NCBI RefSeq assembly: GCF_003063505.1 | Contig: NZ_NERW01000001.1 | Coordinates: forward strand, 736,501-800,500 | DNA length: 64,000 nucleotides | DNA from: Limnohabitans sp. T6-20 | GTDB taxonomy: Bacteria; Pseudomonadota; Gammaproteobacteria; Burkholderiales; Burkholderiaceae_C | Direction of reading: 5' to 3' | Position numbers and translations under genes: made by a program | Shown: positions 7,959 to 16,647 of the stretch, one piece after another | Layout: the number at the start of each line of letters is the position of its first letter | Numbering within the stretch: position 1 is the first letter of the stretch | Notes under the pieces: generated by a model | Databases searched by the model: none | Told to the model about the DNA's origin: nothing | The model's input: the letters and a program-made list of their open reading frames with translations, nothing else

Positions 7959-8867
7959 ATGACCCGCCCTATGTCTCACCCCTTACCCGATCAGCGCCCC
8001 AGCCTGCCTTCGCGCTTGCTGCCCCGTTTGCTGCTGACGCCCGCCGTGGCCACGCTTTTCCTGTGGATGATCGTGCCGCTGGTGATGACGGTTTATTTCA
8101 GCGTCATCCGCTTCAACCTGATGCAGCCCGACCAGAGCGGTTTTGTCGGACTGGAAAACTTCGAATACTTCATCACCGACGCGTCTTTTGGCACGGCGGT
8201 GGGCAACACCTTGCTGCTTTTGGGCAGCGTGATCGCCATCACCGTGGTGCTGGGCGTGGCCATTGCCTTGCTCATCAACGAGCCGTTTGCTGGGCGCGGT
8301 CTGGTGCGGGTGCTGCTGATTTCGCCCTTCTTTGTCATGCCCACGGTCAATGCGCTGCTGTGGAAAAACATGATGATGAACCCGCTGTACGGCGTGCTGG
8401 CGCAGGTGTGGCTGTTCTTTGGTGCCACGCCAGTGGACTGGCTGACCGACTTTCCGCTGCTGTCCGTGATCATCATGGTCGCGTGGCAATGGCTGCCGTT
8501 TGCCACGCTGATTTTCATGACCGCGCTGCAAAGCATGAACCGCGAGCAGCTCGAAGCCTCGCGCATGGACGGCGCCAACTACGGCCAGCAATTGCACTAT
8601 CTCTACATCCCCCACCTGGGCCGCTCGGTCGCCGTGGTGGTGATGATCGAACTCATCTTTTTGCTCAGCGTGTTTGCCGAGATTTACACCACCACCGGCG
8701 GTGGCCCGGGTGACGCGAGCACCAACGTGGCCTTTTTGATCTTCAAGCAGGCCCTGCTGAACTTTGATGCCGGTGTGGCTTCGGCCGGTGCGCTGTTTGC
8801 CGTGGTGCTTGCCAACATCGCCGCCGTTTTCATGATCCGCATGGTCGGCAAAAACCTGGACAAGTGA
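7959..8867 (+). CDS. smoF: Polyol ABC transporter permease (SmoF/MtlF type)
   Basis: This is the first inner-membrane permease of the polyol importer, about 302 residues, of the MalF-like binding-protein-dependent transport class. Several hydrophobic segments are visible (LLLTPAVATLFLWMIVPLVM early). The coupling motif EAA-like loop reads EQLEASRMDGANYGQQLHYL, about 50-100 residues from the C terminus. ATG 7959 is chosen; ATG 7950 and 7971 are also in frame. It lies ten bases before the second permease gene, so the two are cotranscribed. Confidence 0.88.
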   Translation: MTRPMSHPLPDQRPSLPSRLLPRLLLTPAVATLFLWMIVPLVMTVYFSVIRFNLMQPDQSGFVGLENFEYFITDASFGTAVGNTLLLLGSVIAITVVLGVAIALLINEPFAGRGLVRVLLISPFFVMPTVNALLWKNMMMNPLYGVLAQVWLFFGATPVDWLTDFPLLSVIIMVAWQWLPFATLIFMTALQSMNREQLEASRMDGANYGQQLHYLYIPHLGRSVAVVVMIELIFLLSVFAEIYTTTGGGPGDASTNVAFLIFKQALLNFDAGVASAGALFAVVLANIAAVFMIRMVGKNLDK

Positions 8868-8877
8868 GCAAACCCCC

Positions 8878-9720
8878 ATGGCACGTCAATCCACTTTCTC
8901 CTCCATGTTCACCCTCGCCTACGTCTTGCGCACGCTCGGCGCTTGGGGCGTTGCCCTGCTGCTGTTCTTTCCGCTGGGCTGGCTGCTGCTGACCGCGTTC
9001 AAGACCGAGCTGCAGGCCATCGCCATCCCGCCCGAGCTGTTCTTCACGCCCACGCTGGACAACTTCCACGAGGTGCAAGAGCGCAGCGACTATTTGCTCT
9101 ATGCCAAAAACTCGGTCATCACCAGCGTGGTGTCCACCTTGCTGGGCCTGATGATCGCAGCGCCTGCGGCTTATTCGATGGCCTTCATCAAAGGCCAATA
9201 CACCAAAGACATCCTGATGTGGATGCTGTCGACCAAGATGATGCCCGCCGTGGGCGCCTTGGTGCCCATCTATGTGCTGGCGCAAAAAAGCCAGTTGCTC
9301 GACACCCAGCTGGCGCTGATCATCGTGTTCACTTTGAGCAACCTGCCCATCATGGTCTGGATGCTGTATTCGCACTTCAAGGACATCCCGCACGAAATCC
9401 TCGAAGCCGCCCGCATGGACGGTGCCACGCTGTGGCAAGAAGCGCGCATGGTGCTGCTGCCGCTGGCCATGGGGGGGCTGGCCTCCACCGGCCTGCTGTG
9501 CCTGGTGCTCAGCTGGAACGAGGCTTTCTGGAGCCTGAACCTGACGGCTGCCAACGGCGGCACGCTGGCGACCTTGATCGCCAGCTACTCCAGCCCTGAA
9601 GGTCTGTTTTGGGCCAAGCTCTCGGCGGCCTCGCTCATGGCCATTGCGCCCATCGTCATCTTCGGCTGGTTCAGCCAAAAACAACTGGTGCAAGGCCTGA
9701 CCTTTGGCGCCGTCAAGTAA
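8878..9720 (+). CDS. smoG: Polyol ABC transporter permease (SmoG/MtlG type)
   Basis: This is the second permease, 280 residues, of the MalG-like class. It has a hydrophobic N terminus (LGAWGVALLLFFPLGWLLLT), about six predicted membrane segments and the EAA loop ILEAARMDGATLWQEARMVL. The motif AAYSMAFIKG is also typical of the MalG class. It pairs with the preceding permease to form the channel. The following ATPase gene starts 23 bp downstream. Confidence 0.9.
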   Translation: MARQSTFSSMFTLAYVLRTLGAWGVALLLFFPLGWLLLTAFKTELQAIAIPPELFFTPTLDNFHEVQERSDYLLYAKNSVITSVVSTLLGLMIAAPAAYSMAFIKGQYTKDILMWMLSTKMMPAVGALVPIYVLAQKSQLLDTQLALIIVFTLSNLPIMVWMLYSHFKDIPHEILEAARMDGATLWQEARMVLLPLAMGGLASTGLLCLVLSWNEAFWSLNLTAANGGTLATLIASYSSPEGLFWAKLSAASLMAIAPIVIFGWFSQKQLVQGLTFGAVK

Positions 9721-9743
9721 ACCTTTCATTGCGATCACACACC

Positions 9744-10820
9744 ATGGCTTACCTGCAACTTCAAGGCATCGAAAAATTCTTCGGTGACCACCGCGCCATC
9801 AAAGGCATTGACCTGAACATCCAGCAAGGCGAGTTCGTCGTGTTTGTCGGGCCCTCGGGCTGCGGCAAATCGACCTTGCTGCGCCTGATTGCGGGCCTGG
9901 AGCACATCGACGGCGGCCAGCTCAACCTGGACGGGCGCGAGATCACGCACCAGCCGTCCAGCAAACGCGACCTGGCCATGGTGTTCCAGAGCTATGCGCT
10001 GTACCCGCACATGAGCGTGTTCGAGAACATGAGCTTCGCGCTCAAGCTGGCCAAGGAAGACCCGGCGGCCATCCAAGACAAGGTCGAGCGCGCCGCCAAA
10101 ATCCTGAACCTCACGGCCTACCTGCAGCGCACCCCCAAAGACCTGTCGGGCGGGCAACGCCAGCGCGTGGCGATTGGCCGCGCCATCGTGCGGGCACCCA
10201 AGGTGTTTTTGTTTGACGAGCCGCTGTCCAACCTGGACGCTGCTTTGCGCGGCCAGACCCGGGTCGAGATCGCCAAGCTGCACCGCGACCTGGGCGCCAC
10301 CACCATCTATGTGACGCACGACCAGGTCGAGGCTATGACCCTGGCCGACCGCGTGGTGGTGCTGCGCGACGGCCAGATTGAGCAGGTGGGCACGCCGCTG
10401 GAGCTGTACGACCGCCCGGCCAACCAGTTTGTGGCGCAGTTCATCGGCACACCGCAAATGAACGTGGTGCCGCTGGCGCAGCTGCCGGCCGTGGTGCAGC
10501 AGCAAGCGCCTGCCGGTGCGGCGGGCGGCTCCATGGGTTTGCGCCCTGAGAACGTGTTGCTGCGCTCCGGTGGGCAAGGGGCCATCACGGGCCAAGTCGA
10601 TTTGGTTGAGGCGCTGGGCGCTGAAACCCTGGTCTACGTCAGCACACCCGAAGGTGCCACGCTGGTGGCCCGCCTGAGCGAGCGCACGGCGCTGGTGGCC
10701 GGCAGCCCGGTCACGCTTGACGTGGCCACCGAGCACGCGCATTGGTTTGACCCCAGCGGCCGCGTGGTGCGCTCCACCAACAGCGCCCACAGCGCCCACA
10801 ACACCCGCAGCGCCACCTGA
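9744..10820 (+). CDS. smoK: Polyol ABC transporter ATPase (SmoK/MtlK/MalK type)
   Basis: This 358-residue cytoplasmic ATPase powers the importer. It has Walker A GPSGCGKST, Q-loop FQSYALYPHM, signature LSGGQRQRVAIGRA, Walker B VFLFDEPLSNLD and switch His in VTHDQVEAM. A C-terminal TOBE/MalK regulatory region includes MGLRPENVLL. The end is a low-complexity tail of Ser, Ala and His. I start at ATG 9744 (MAYLQLQGIEKFFGDH) because homology begins there; the frame runs upstream inside the permease gene. Confidence 0.93.
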   Translation: MAYLQLQGIEKFFGDHRAIKGIDLNIQQGEFVVFVGPSGCGKSTLLRLIAGLEHIDGGQLNLDGREITHQPSSKRDLAMVFQSYALYPHMSVFENMSFALKLAKEDPAAIQDKVERAAKILNLTAYLQRTPKDLSGGQRQRVAIGRAIVRAPKVFLFDEPLSNLDAALRGQTRVEIAKLHRDLGATTIYVTHDQVEAMTLADRVVVLRDGQIEQVGTPLELYDRPANQFVAQFIGTPQMNVVPLAQLPAVVQQQAPAGAAGGSMGLRPENVLLRSGGQGAITGQVDLVEALGAETLVYVSTPEGATLVARLSERTALVAGSPVTLDVATEHAHWFDPSGRVVRSTNSAHSAHNTRSAT

Positions 10821-10847
10821 GCCTTCGACTTTTTCAAGACCCACACC

Positions 10848-11582
10848 ATGAACAACTCACTTCCTTTGAGCGGCCAGGTCGCCGCCGTCACCGGCGCGGC
10901 ATCGGGCATCGGTTTTGCCAGCACACAGGCCATGCTGGAGGCGGGCGCGACCGTCGTGCTGGTGGACCGAGACAGCCAAGCGCTCGACAAAGCCTGCGCC
11001 ACACTGGGTGCCAAAGCCCTGCCCCTGGTGCTGGACCTGCTGGACCCGGTGCAATGCGCCGCCATGCCCGAGCGCATCCTGGCGCTGGCCGGGCGGCTTG
11101 ATATCTTCCATGCCAACGCGGGCCTGTATGTGGGCGGTGATCTGGTGGACGCGCAAGACGAGGCCATCGACCGGATGCTCAACCTCAACGTCAACGTGGT
11201 GATGAAGAACGTGCGCGGCGTGCTGCCGCACATGATCGCGCGCGGCGCGGGCGACATCATCGTCACCAGCTCGCTGGCTGCGCATTTCCCCACGCCCTGG
11301 GAGCCGGTGTATGCGTCCAGCAAATGGGCGATTGACTGCTTTGTGCAGACCACGCGCCGCCAGGTGTTCAAGCACGGAATCCGCATGGGCGCGATTTCGC
11401 CCGGGCCGGTCATCACTGCGCTGCTGGCCGACTGGCCTGCCGAAAAACTGGCCGAGGCCAAGGCCAGTGGCAGCCTGCTCGAAGCGGCTGAGGTGGCGCA
11501 GGTCGTGCTGTTCATGCTCACGCGCCCACGCGGCATGACGATCCGCGACGTGGTCATGATGCCGACGAATTTCGACCTTTGA
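10848..11582 (+). CDS. Short-chain dehydrogenase, ribitol 2-dehydrogenase-like
   Basis: This is a 244-residue NAD-dependent SDR. The cofactor motif is TGAASGIG and the active site includes VTSSLAAH and YASSKWAI (Tyr and Lys). Several stretches match what I recall of Klebsiella ribitol 2-dehydrogenase, notably GRLDIFHANAGLYVGG, QTTRRQVFKHGIRMGA and PVITALLADWP. It would oxidise a pentitol (ribitol to D-ribulose) or a related polyol. It sits between the ABC transporter and dalD in one transcription unit. Sorbitol or galactitol dehydrogenase activity is an alternative. Family identity is firm and the substrate is inferred. Confidence 0.85.
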   Translation: MNNSLPLSGQVAAVTGAASGIGFASTQAMLEAGATVVLVDRDSQALDKACATLGAKALPLVLDLLDPVQCAAMPERILALAGRLDIFHANAGLYVGGDLVDAQDEAIDRMLNLNVNVVMKNVRGVLPHMIARGAGDIIVTSSLAAHFPTPWEPVYASSKWAIDCFVQTTRRQVFKHGIRMGAISPGPVITALLADWPAEKLAEAKASGSLLEAAEVAQVVLFMLTRPRGMTIRDVVMMPTNFDL

Positions 11583-11645
11583 ACCTGTTGGTTCGGCCCC
11601 ATGACGTTTGATTTTTTGGCTGCTGGGTTGGCGATTTGGGACCGT

Positions 11646-11719
11646 GTGTGGGAGCTTGCCCTGCAAGCGAAAAGCCGGTGGTCCACCAGCGCCTTATCGC
11701 CAGCAGTGCTGGCTCCTAC
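11646..11719. repeat. REP-like pair, types D and C, between SDR and dalD
   Basis: At about 11646-11674 a hairpin with stem GCTTGC/GCAAGC and loop CCT follows a GTGGGA head (type D). At about 11696-11719 an inverted copy with stem GCCAGC/GCTGGC lies next to the complementary head GTAGGA (type C, loop changed). They lie within the operon in the 164-bp gap before dalD and could affect its expression. Confidence 0.7.
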
Positions 11720-11746
11720 TCCAAAACCTTTTTTCCTTTTTTAACC

Positions 11747-13165
11747 ATGAACACCATCTTGCACCTGGGCTTGGGCTCTTTTCACCGCGCACACCAGGCC
11801 GTCTATGTGCACCAGCTGCGCCAGTTGGGTGACCTGAGCTGGGGCATCACCGCTGGCAACCTGCGCCCCGACATGCCCGACACCATCGCGGCGCTGCAAG
11901 CGCAGGGCGGTGCCTACACGCTGGAGACCGTGACGCCCCAGGACGAAAAAACCTACACCCGCGTCACGTCCATTCAGCGCGTCATCCCCTACCAGGACGA
12001 CCTGGCCCCGCTGGTGGCCGTAGGGTCCGATGCGGCCACGCGCATCATCAGCTTCACCGTCACCGAAGCGGGTTATTACCTGGACGCCAACAACCGGCTC
12101 GACTGGGCCAGCTTTGCGGATTTGCGTGCCGATCTGGACGCGGTCAGGGCGGGCCTTGCAGGCCACACCGTTTACGGCGCTTTGGTCACCCTTTTGCGCG
12201 CACGCATGCAGGCGGGCAGTGGCCCGGTCACGCTGATGAACTGCGACAACCTGCGCCACAACGGCGAGCGTTCGCGCAGCGGTTTGCTGCAGTTCATCGA
12301 AACGCTGGGCGACAGCGCCTTGCTGCAATGGGTGCAATTGCACACCACCAGCCCCAACGCCATGGTCGACCGCATCACGCCCCGGCCCACGCCCGATGTG
12401 GCCGAGCGCGTCAAGGCCGCGACCGGGCAAGACGACCCGGCAGCCCTCATGGCCGAGAGCTTCATCCAGTGGGTGATCGAAGACCGTTTCATCGCCGGTC
12501 GCCCCGCGTGGGAACAAGTTGGCGTGGAAATGGTCGATTCGGTGGATGCGTATGAAGAAGCCAAGATCCGCTTGCTCAACGCCACGCACAGCTGCATCGC
12601 CTGGGCGGGCACGCTGGTGGGCTATACCTACATCCACGAAGGCACGCACGATACGGTGATCCGTCGCATGGCCTACGACTACGTGACCGACGACGTGATC
12701 CCGGTGCTGGACACGCCCGAAAACCCCTGCCCGCTGAACCTGCCGCAATACCGCGATGTGGTGCTCGACCGCTTTGGCAACCCTGCCATTTTCGACACCA
12801 ACCAGCGCGTGGCCATGGACGGCTTTTCCAAGGTGCCGGGCTTCATCGCCCCCACCATCCGCGAGCGGCTGGCGCGTGGTGAAAGCATCGCCAGTGTGGC
12901 CATGCTGCCCGCGCTCTTTTTGGCCTATTTGCAGCGCTGGCATGTCGGGCAGATTCCCTACACCTACCAGGATCAGGCCATGCAGCCCGAGGTGGCGCAC
13001 GCGATGTGCGACGCCACCGACCCCATGGCGGCCTTTTGCGCCGACACCACCTTGTGGGGCGAACTGGCCGCAGACGCCCGTCTGGTGGACGCGGTTCGCC
13101 GTGCCCACGAGCGGGTGGGTCGCTTTGTCCGCGACCACACGGGCGCGCCTGCTGTGCCAAACTGA
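11747..13165 (+). CDS. dalD: D-arabinitol 4-dehydrogenase, mannitol dehydrogenase family
   Basis: This 472-residue, NAD-dependent polyol dehydrogenase of the long-chain mannitol dehydrogenase family converts D-arabinitol to D-xylulose. The N terminus HLGLGSFHRAHQAVYVHQL and the motifs LMNCDNLRHNGERSRSG, MVDRITPRPTPDVAERVKA and catalytic EEAKIRLLNATHSCIAWAGT (Lys, Asn and His) match what is known of Klebsiella DalD more closely than mannitol 2-dehydrogenase. ATG 11747 is chosen because the Rossmann start lies immediately after it. With the xylulokinase gene downstream, the D-arabinitol route to xylulose 5-phosphate is complete. Confidence 0.9.
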   Translation: MNTILHLGLGSFHRAHQAVYVHQLRQLGDLSWGITAGNLRPDMPDTIAALQAQGGAYTLETVTPQDEKTYTRVTSIQRVIPYQDDLAPLVAVGSDAATRIISFTVTEAGYYLDANNRLDWASFADLRADLDAVRAGLAGHTVYGALVTLLRARMQAGSGPVTLMNCDNLRHNGERSRSGLLQFIETLGDSALLQWVQLHTTSPNAMVDRITPRPTPDVAERVKAATGQDDPAALMAESFIQWVIEDRFIAGRPAWEQVGVEMVDSVDAYEEAKIRLLNATHSCIAWAGTLVGYTYIHEGTHDTVIRRMAYDYVTDDVIPVLDTPENPCPLNLPQYRDVVLDRFGNPAIFDTNQRVAMDGFSKVPGFIAPTIRERLARGESIASVAMLPALFLAYLQRWHVGQIPYTYQDQAMQPEVAHAMCDATDPMAAFCADTTLWGELAADARLVDAVRRAHERVGRFVRDHTGAPAVPN

Positions 13166-13195
13166 CAGGCCATTCATCCTCTCTTGAGTCGCGCC

Positions 13196-14131
13196 ATGAC
13201 CGTCCGAACCCGCACCGTGCCCCGCCAGATCAAGCCCGAGCTGGAGCATGAACTGGTGCGCTCGCCCAACATGGGTTATGAGTCGTCCACCGATGTGGGC
13301 TTTGTGCGCTGCCTGGCGCACGGCTTTCCCACCCCGCTGGCGCGCTGGCATTACCACGACGAATACGAGCTGCACCTGATCACCGCCACCTCGGGCAAGG
13401 TGTTTGTGGGCGACTGGATCGGACCGTTTCAGCCTGGCCAGCTGGTGCTGACGGGCCCGCGCCTGCCGCACAACTGGGTGACCATGGATTTGCCCGAGGG
13501 CGGTGTGGCCGAACGCGATCTGGTGATCCAGTTCGCGCACGACCCGCTGGTGCAGGCCAGCCAGACGATCCCTGAGCTGGCCGAGCTGTTGCCGCTGCTG
13601 GAGCGGGCACGTCATGGCATCGAATTTTTTGGCATGTCAGAAGTGGCGCATGCACATTGGCGCAAAGTCAAAGCGGCCCATGGCCTGCGCCGGTTCACGG
13701 CGTTTTGTGATTTTTTGGCCGATCTGGCGGCCTGCAACGATTACCGCTTGCTGTCCAGCGCACCGCTGCAAAGCGACGACGACGACACCTCGCTGGACCG
13801 CATCAACGATGTGGTCAACCGCATCACCGAGCAGTTGGCCGAGCCCCATTCGGCTGCGGCCTGGGCGGCCGAGCTGGGCATGAGCGAAAGCCGCTTCAGC
13901 CGGTTTTTCCGCAAGGCCACGGGCAACACCTTCACCGACTTTGTGAACCGCGTGCGCATCAGCCGCGCCTGCCAGTTGTTGATGGACACCGACCAGCAGA
14001 TCACCCACATCTGCTATGACGTTGGCTTCAACAGCGTGGCCAATTTCAACCGGCGCTTTTTGGAGATCAAGGGCATGAAGCCTTCGGATTTTCGGCGGCA
14101 GTCGCTCACGCGCTTCAGCGGGGCGCATTGA
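13196..14131 (+). CDS. AraC-family transcriptional regulator
   Basis: This regulator of about 311 residues has an N-terminal cupin sensor domain (WHYHDEYELHLITATSGKVF, VLTGPRLPHNW) and a C-terminal AraC DNA-binding domain. The latter has two helix-turn-helices: AWAAELGMSESRFSRFFRKA and ITHICYDVGFNSVANFNRRF. It is embedded between dalD and the xylulokinase gene in the same direction, so it most likely activates the polyol operon in response to a polyol or pentulose. ATG 13196 is preferred over the in-frame TTG at 13184. Confidence 0.9.
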   Translation: MTVRTRTVPRQIKPELEHELVRSPNMGYESSTDVGFVRCLAHGFPTPLARWHYHDEYELHLITATSGKVFVGDWIGPFQPGQLVLTGPRLPHNWVTMDLPEGGVAERDLVIQFAHDPLVQASQTIPELAELLPLLERARHGIEFFGMSEVAHAHWRKVKAAHGLRRFTAFCDFLADLAACNDYRLLSSAPLQSDDDDTSLDRINDVVNRITEQLAEPHSAAAWAAELGMSESRFSRFFRKATGNTFTDFVNRVRISRACQLLMDTDQQITHICYDVGFNSVANFNRRFLEIKGMKPSDFRRQSLTRFSGAH

Positions 14132-14152
14132 TTTTTTCACGGAAAGCACGGC

Positions 14153-15613
14153 ATGTTTCTCGGCCTCGACCTGGGCACCTCTGAACTCAAAGCCCTGCTG
14201 CTGAACGACCAGCACCAGGTGCTGGCCACCGCCCATGCGCCGCTCACGGTGCAGCGCCCGCAAGCCCTGTGGTCCGAGCAGGACCCGGCCAGCTGGTGGC
14301 AGGCTTTGCAGCAGGTCATGGACAGCTTGCAGCGCACGCACCCCGAGGCGCTGGCGCAGTTGCAAGGTGTGGGCCTGTCGGGGCAGATGCACGGCGCGGT
14401 CTTGATGGACGCGCAAGGCGATGTGCTGCGTCCGGCCATTTTGTGGAACGACGGGCGCAGCGGTGCGCAGTGCGAACAGCTCACGGCGCAGGTGCCTGAT
14501 TTGTCCCGCATCACCGGCAATCTGGCCATGCCGGGGTTCACCGCGCCCAAGCTCTTGTGGGTGCGCGCGCATGAACCGGACTTGTTTGCCCGCACCCGCC
14601 GCGTGTTGCTGCCCAAAGACTGGTTGCGCTGGCAGCTCACGGGCGAAGCGGTGAGCGAGATGTCGGACGCTGCGGGCACGCTCTGGCTCGACACCGGCTT
14701 GCGCGATTGGTCGGACACCTTGCTGGCCGCTTGCGGGCTGGACCGCAGCCACATGCCGCGCTTGGTCGAGGGCAGCGCCGTGTCGGCTTTTTTGAAGCCC
14801 GAGTTGTGCCGCCGCTGGGGCCTGCCCGAGCGGGTGTCGGTGGCGGGTGGCGCGGGCGACAACGCAGCCAGCGCGGTGGGCATGGGCCTGGTGCGGCCCG
14901 GTCAGGGCTTTGTGTCGCTGGGCACCTCGGGTGTGGTGTTTGTCAGCGGTGCCCGCTTTGCGCCCAACCCGGCGCAGGGCCTGCATGCGTTTTGCCATGC
15001 GCTGCCGGGCCGCTGGCACCAGATGTCGGTCATGCTGAGTGCGGCCAGCGCGGTGACCTGGGCGGCCAAAAATCTGGCGTTTGCCGATGAGGCCAGTTTG
15101 CTGACGGCGGCATCGCAAGTACCTGAAGCACAGCGACCCACGGCCCCCTTGTTTTTGCCCTATCTGAGCGGCGAGCGCACGCCACACAATCAGCCCCTGG
15201 CCACGGCCTGCTGGTTTGGCCTCACGGCTGCGCACGGGCGTGAGGCCCTGGCCTATGCCGTGGCCGAAGGCGTGGCCTTTGGCCTGCGCGACGGCTTGCA
15301 GACCCTGGGCACGCCCGAACCCGCCTTGCAGAGTTTGTCGCTGGTGGGCGGCGGTGCACGCGATGTCTGGTGGGCCCAGTTGCTGGCCCATGTGCTGGGC
15401 TTGCCTTTGACCCTGCATGAAGGCGCAGAAACCGGCGCGGCTTTGGGCGCGGCGCGGCTGGCCTGGCTGGCGTGCGGTGGTGCGCCGGACCAGGTGTGCA
15501 CCACCCCGCCCGTGAGCCGCCGCTTTGAGCCCGATGCCGCGCAGCATGCAGCGTTGGCTTTGCGCCATGCGCGGTTTCAGGCGCTGTACCGGGCGGTGTC
15601 GCCGCTTTTTTGA
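14153..15613 (+). CDS. xylB: Xylulokinase, FGGY family
   Basis: This 486-residue kinase phosphorylates D-xylulose to D-xylulose 5-phosphate. It has the FGGY start FLGLDLGTSELKALLL, the substrate segment LSGQMHGAVLMD, and the second-domain motifs VAGGAGDNAASAVGMG and LSLVGGGARDVWWAQLLAHV. Its place after dalD and the AraC gene closes the pathway from arabinitol or xylitol into the pentose phosphate pathway. REP-like hairpins follow the stop codon and mark the end of the operon. Confidence 0.93.
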   Translation: MFLGLDLGTSELKALLLNDQHQVLATAHAPLTVQRPQALWSEQDPASWWQALQQVMDSLQRTHPEALAQLQGVGLSGQMHGAVLMDAQGDVLRPAILWNDGRSGAQCEQLTAQVPDLSRITGNLAMPGFTAPKLLWVRAHEPDLFARTRRVLLPKDWLRWQLTGEAVSEMSDAAGTLWLDTGLRDWSDTLLAACGLDRSHMPRLVEGSAVSAFLKPELCRRWGLPERVSVAGGAGDNAASAVGMGLVRPGQGFVSLGTSGVVFVSGARFAPNPAQGLHAFCHALPGRWHQMSVMLSAASAVTWAAKNLAFADEASLLTAASQVPEAQRPTAPLFLPYLSGERTPHNQPLATACWFGLTAAHGREALAYAVAEGVAFGLRDGLQTLGTPEPALQSLSLVGGGARDVWWAQLLAHVLGLPLTLHEGAETGAALGAARLAWLACGGAPDQVCTTPPVSRRFEPDAAQHAALALRHARFQALYRAVSPLF

Positions 15614-15620
15614 GCGGCAA

Positions 15621-15725
15621 TAGTGCCAGCCCTGCTGGCGAGAGCAATGCCCAATCGCTTGCAGGCAAGCGCCTACAACCCCCAATAACCCTGCCTTCTG
15701 TAGGAGCCAGCCCTGCTGGCGATGG
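15621..15725. repeat. REP-like triple (C, D, C) after xylB
   Basis: Three hairpins fill the convergent gap between xylB and the phosphoesterase gene. Type C forward is at about 15621-15645 (stem GCCAGC, loop CCT), type D inverted at about 15652-15678 (stem GCTTGC) and type C forward at 15699-15725 (head GTAGGA, stem GCCAGC). No other terminator was seen, so they may serve as the 3' boundary of the polyol operon. Confidence 0.7.
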
Positions 15726-15753
15726 TTTGGGGAAAATCTGCAGGTGAGAGGCT

Positions 15754-16647
15754 TTAACCCTTACAAAGACCTTCACCCACGCTGATCACCCGCTGTGCTT
15801 GAAACGTGATTTGCTCGTTTTTGTGGGCGTAACCCAGCGGGTTGGCCACCACGCGGCAGTTGTTGTGGGTGTAGTCCACCGGGCAGTGCAGGTGGCCGTG
15901 CAGCCACAGTTGTGCCTGGGGCAGCAGCGCGTCAAGGGCGTTGCAAAACCCAGCGGTGCCGGGCACTTGCCCATAGCGCGGGTCGGCGCTGCGCAGGCTG
16001 GGGGCAAAGTGGGTGACGACCACGGTACTTCCGGTAAATGGGGTACTCAGGGTCTGCTGGAGCCAGTCCTGGCACAGCAGGGCTTGCTCGCGCAGGCCTT
16101 CGGCCAACCAGGCTTCGCCTCGGCGTGTGGTCTGGGTTTTGCGCAGGTAATAGTTGGCCGCCCGAAACGCCTTGTCACGCGCCTTGAGCTGGCGCGTGTA
16201 TTGGCTGTTCGGGTGATGGAAGTGGGTGGGGAATTTGGCCGATGACGGGTCTGGCAAGGGCTGCCCTGCCAGCGGCCCCAGCGCATCGAAGTCGGTCCAC
16301 AGCGTCGTGCCCACAAAGCGCACCTTGCCCAGCTGCAGCACTTCGCGCTCCAGCCAGGTGATGCCCAGCCGGGCGCAGGTCTCGTGCAGTCGGGCGTGGG
16401 CTGCGTCAAAGTCCATGCCGTCGTATTCGTGGTTGCCGGGCACAAACAGCACCGGGGTGGGCCAGCCGTGCAGCGGCGAAAAACGCTTCAGGCCAAAGTC
16501 GGCATCGCCTGCGGCGGTGAGTGCCGAATTGGTCTGGTACGAGCCGATGTCGCCTGCCAGCACCAGCAGGTCAGCACCCGGTGCGGGGCTGGGTACAAAG
16601 CCGGGGTTGGACTCCAGGTGCAGGTCTGAGAGCAATTGGATTTTCAT
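15754..16647 (-). CDS. Calcineurin-like metallophosphoesterase
   Basis: This 297-residue protein has the metallophosphoesterase motifs LLSDLHLE, LVLAGDIGS, FVPGNHEYDG, VVTHFAPS and LHGHLHC in the usual order. No signal peptide is visible, so it acts in the cytoplasm. The substrate is unknown; phosphodiesterase activity on nucleotides or nucleic acids is typical of the family. Its ATG overlaps the stop of the upstream lysR gene by four bases (ATGA), so it is translationally coupled to that regulator. Confidence 0.9.
   Translation of the reverse strand: MKIQLLSDLHLESNPGFVPSPAPGADLLVLAGDIGSYQTNSALTAAGDADFGLKRFSPLHGWPTPVLFVPGNHEYDGMDFDAAHARLHETCARLGITWLEREVLQLGKVRFVGTTLWTDFDALGPLAGQPLPDPSSAKFPTHFHHPNSQYTRQLKARDKAFRAANYYLRKTQTTRRGEAWLAEGLREQALLCQDWLQQTLSTPFTGSTVVVTHFAPSLRSADPRYGQVPGTAGFCNALDALLPQAQLWLHGHLHCPVDYTHNNCRVVANPLGYAHKNEQITFQAQRVISVGEGLCKG

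Noticed and set aside
11741-13615. 624-residue antisense frame across dalD and the AraC gene
   Set aside because: Covers two well supported genes on the other strand; composition is typical of a shadow frame.
13637-15685. 682-residue antisense frame across AraC and xylB genes
   Set aside because: Shadow of xylulokinase and AraC genes; no recognised domain.
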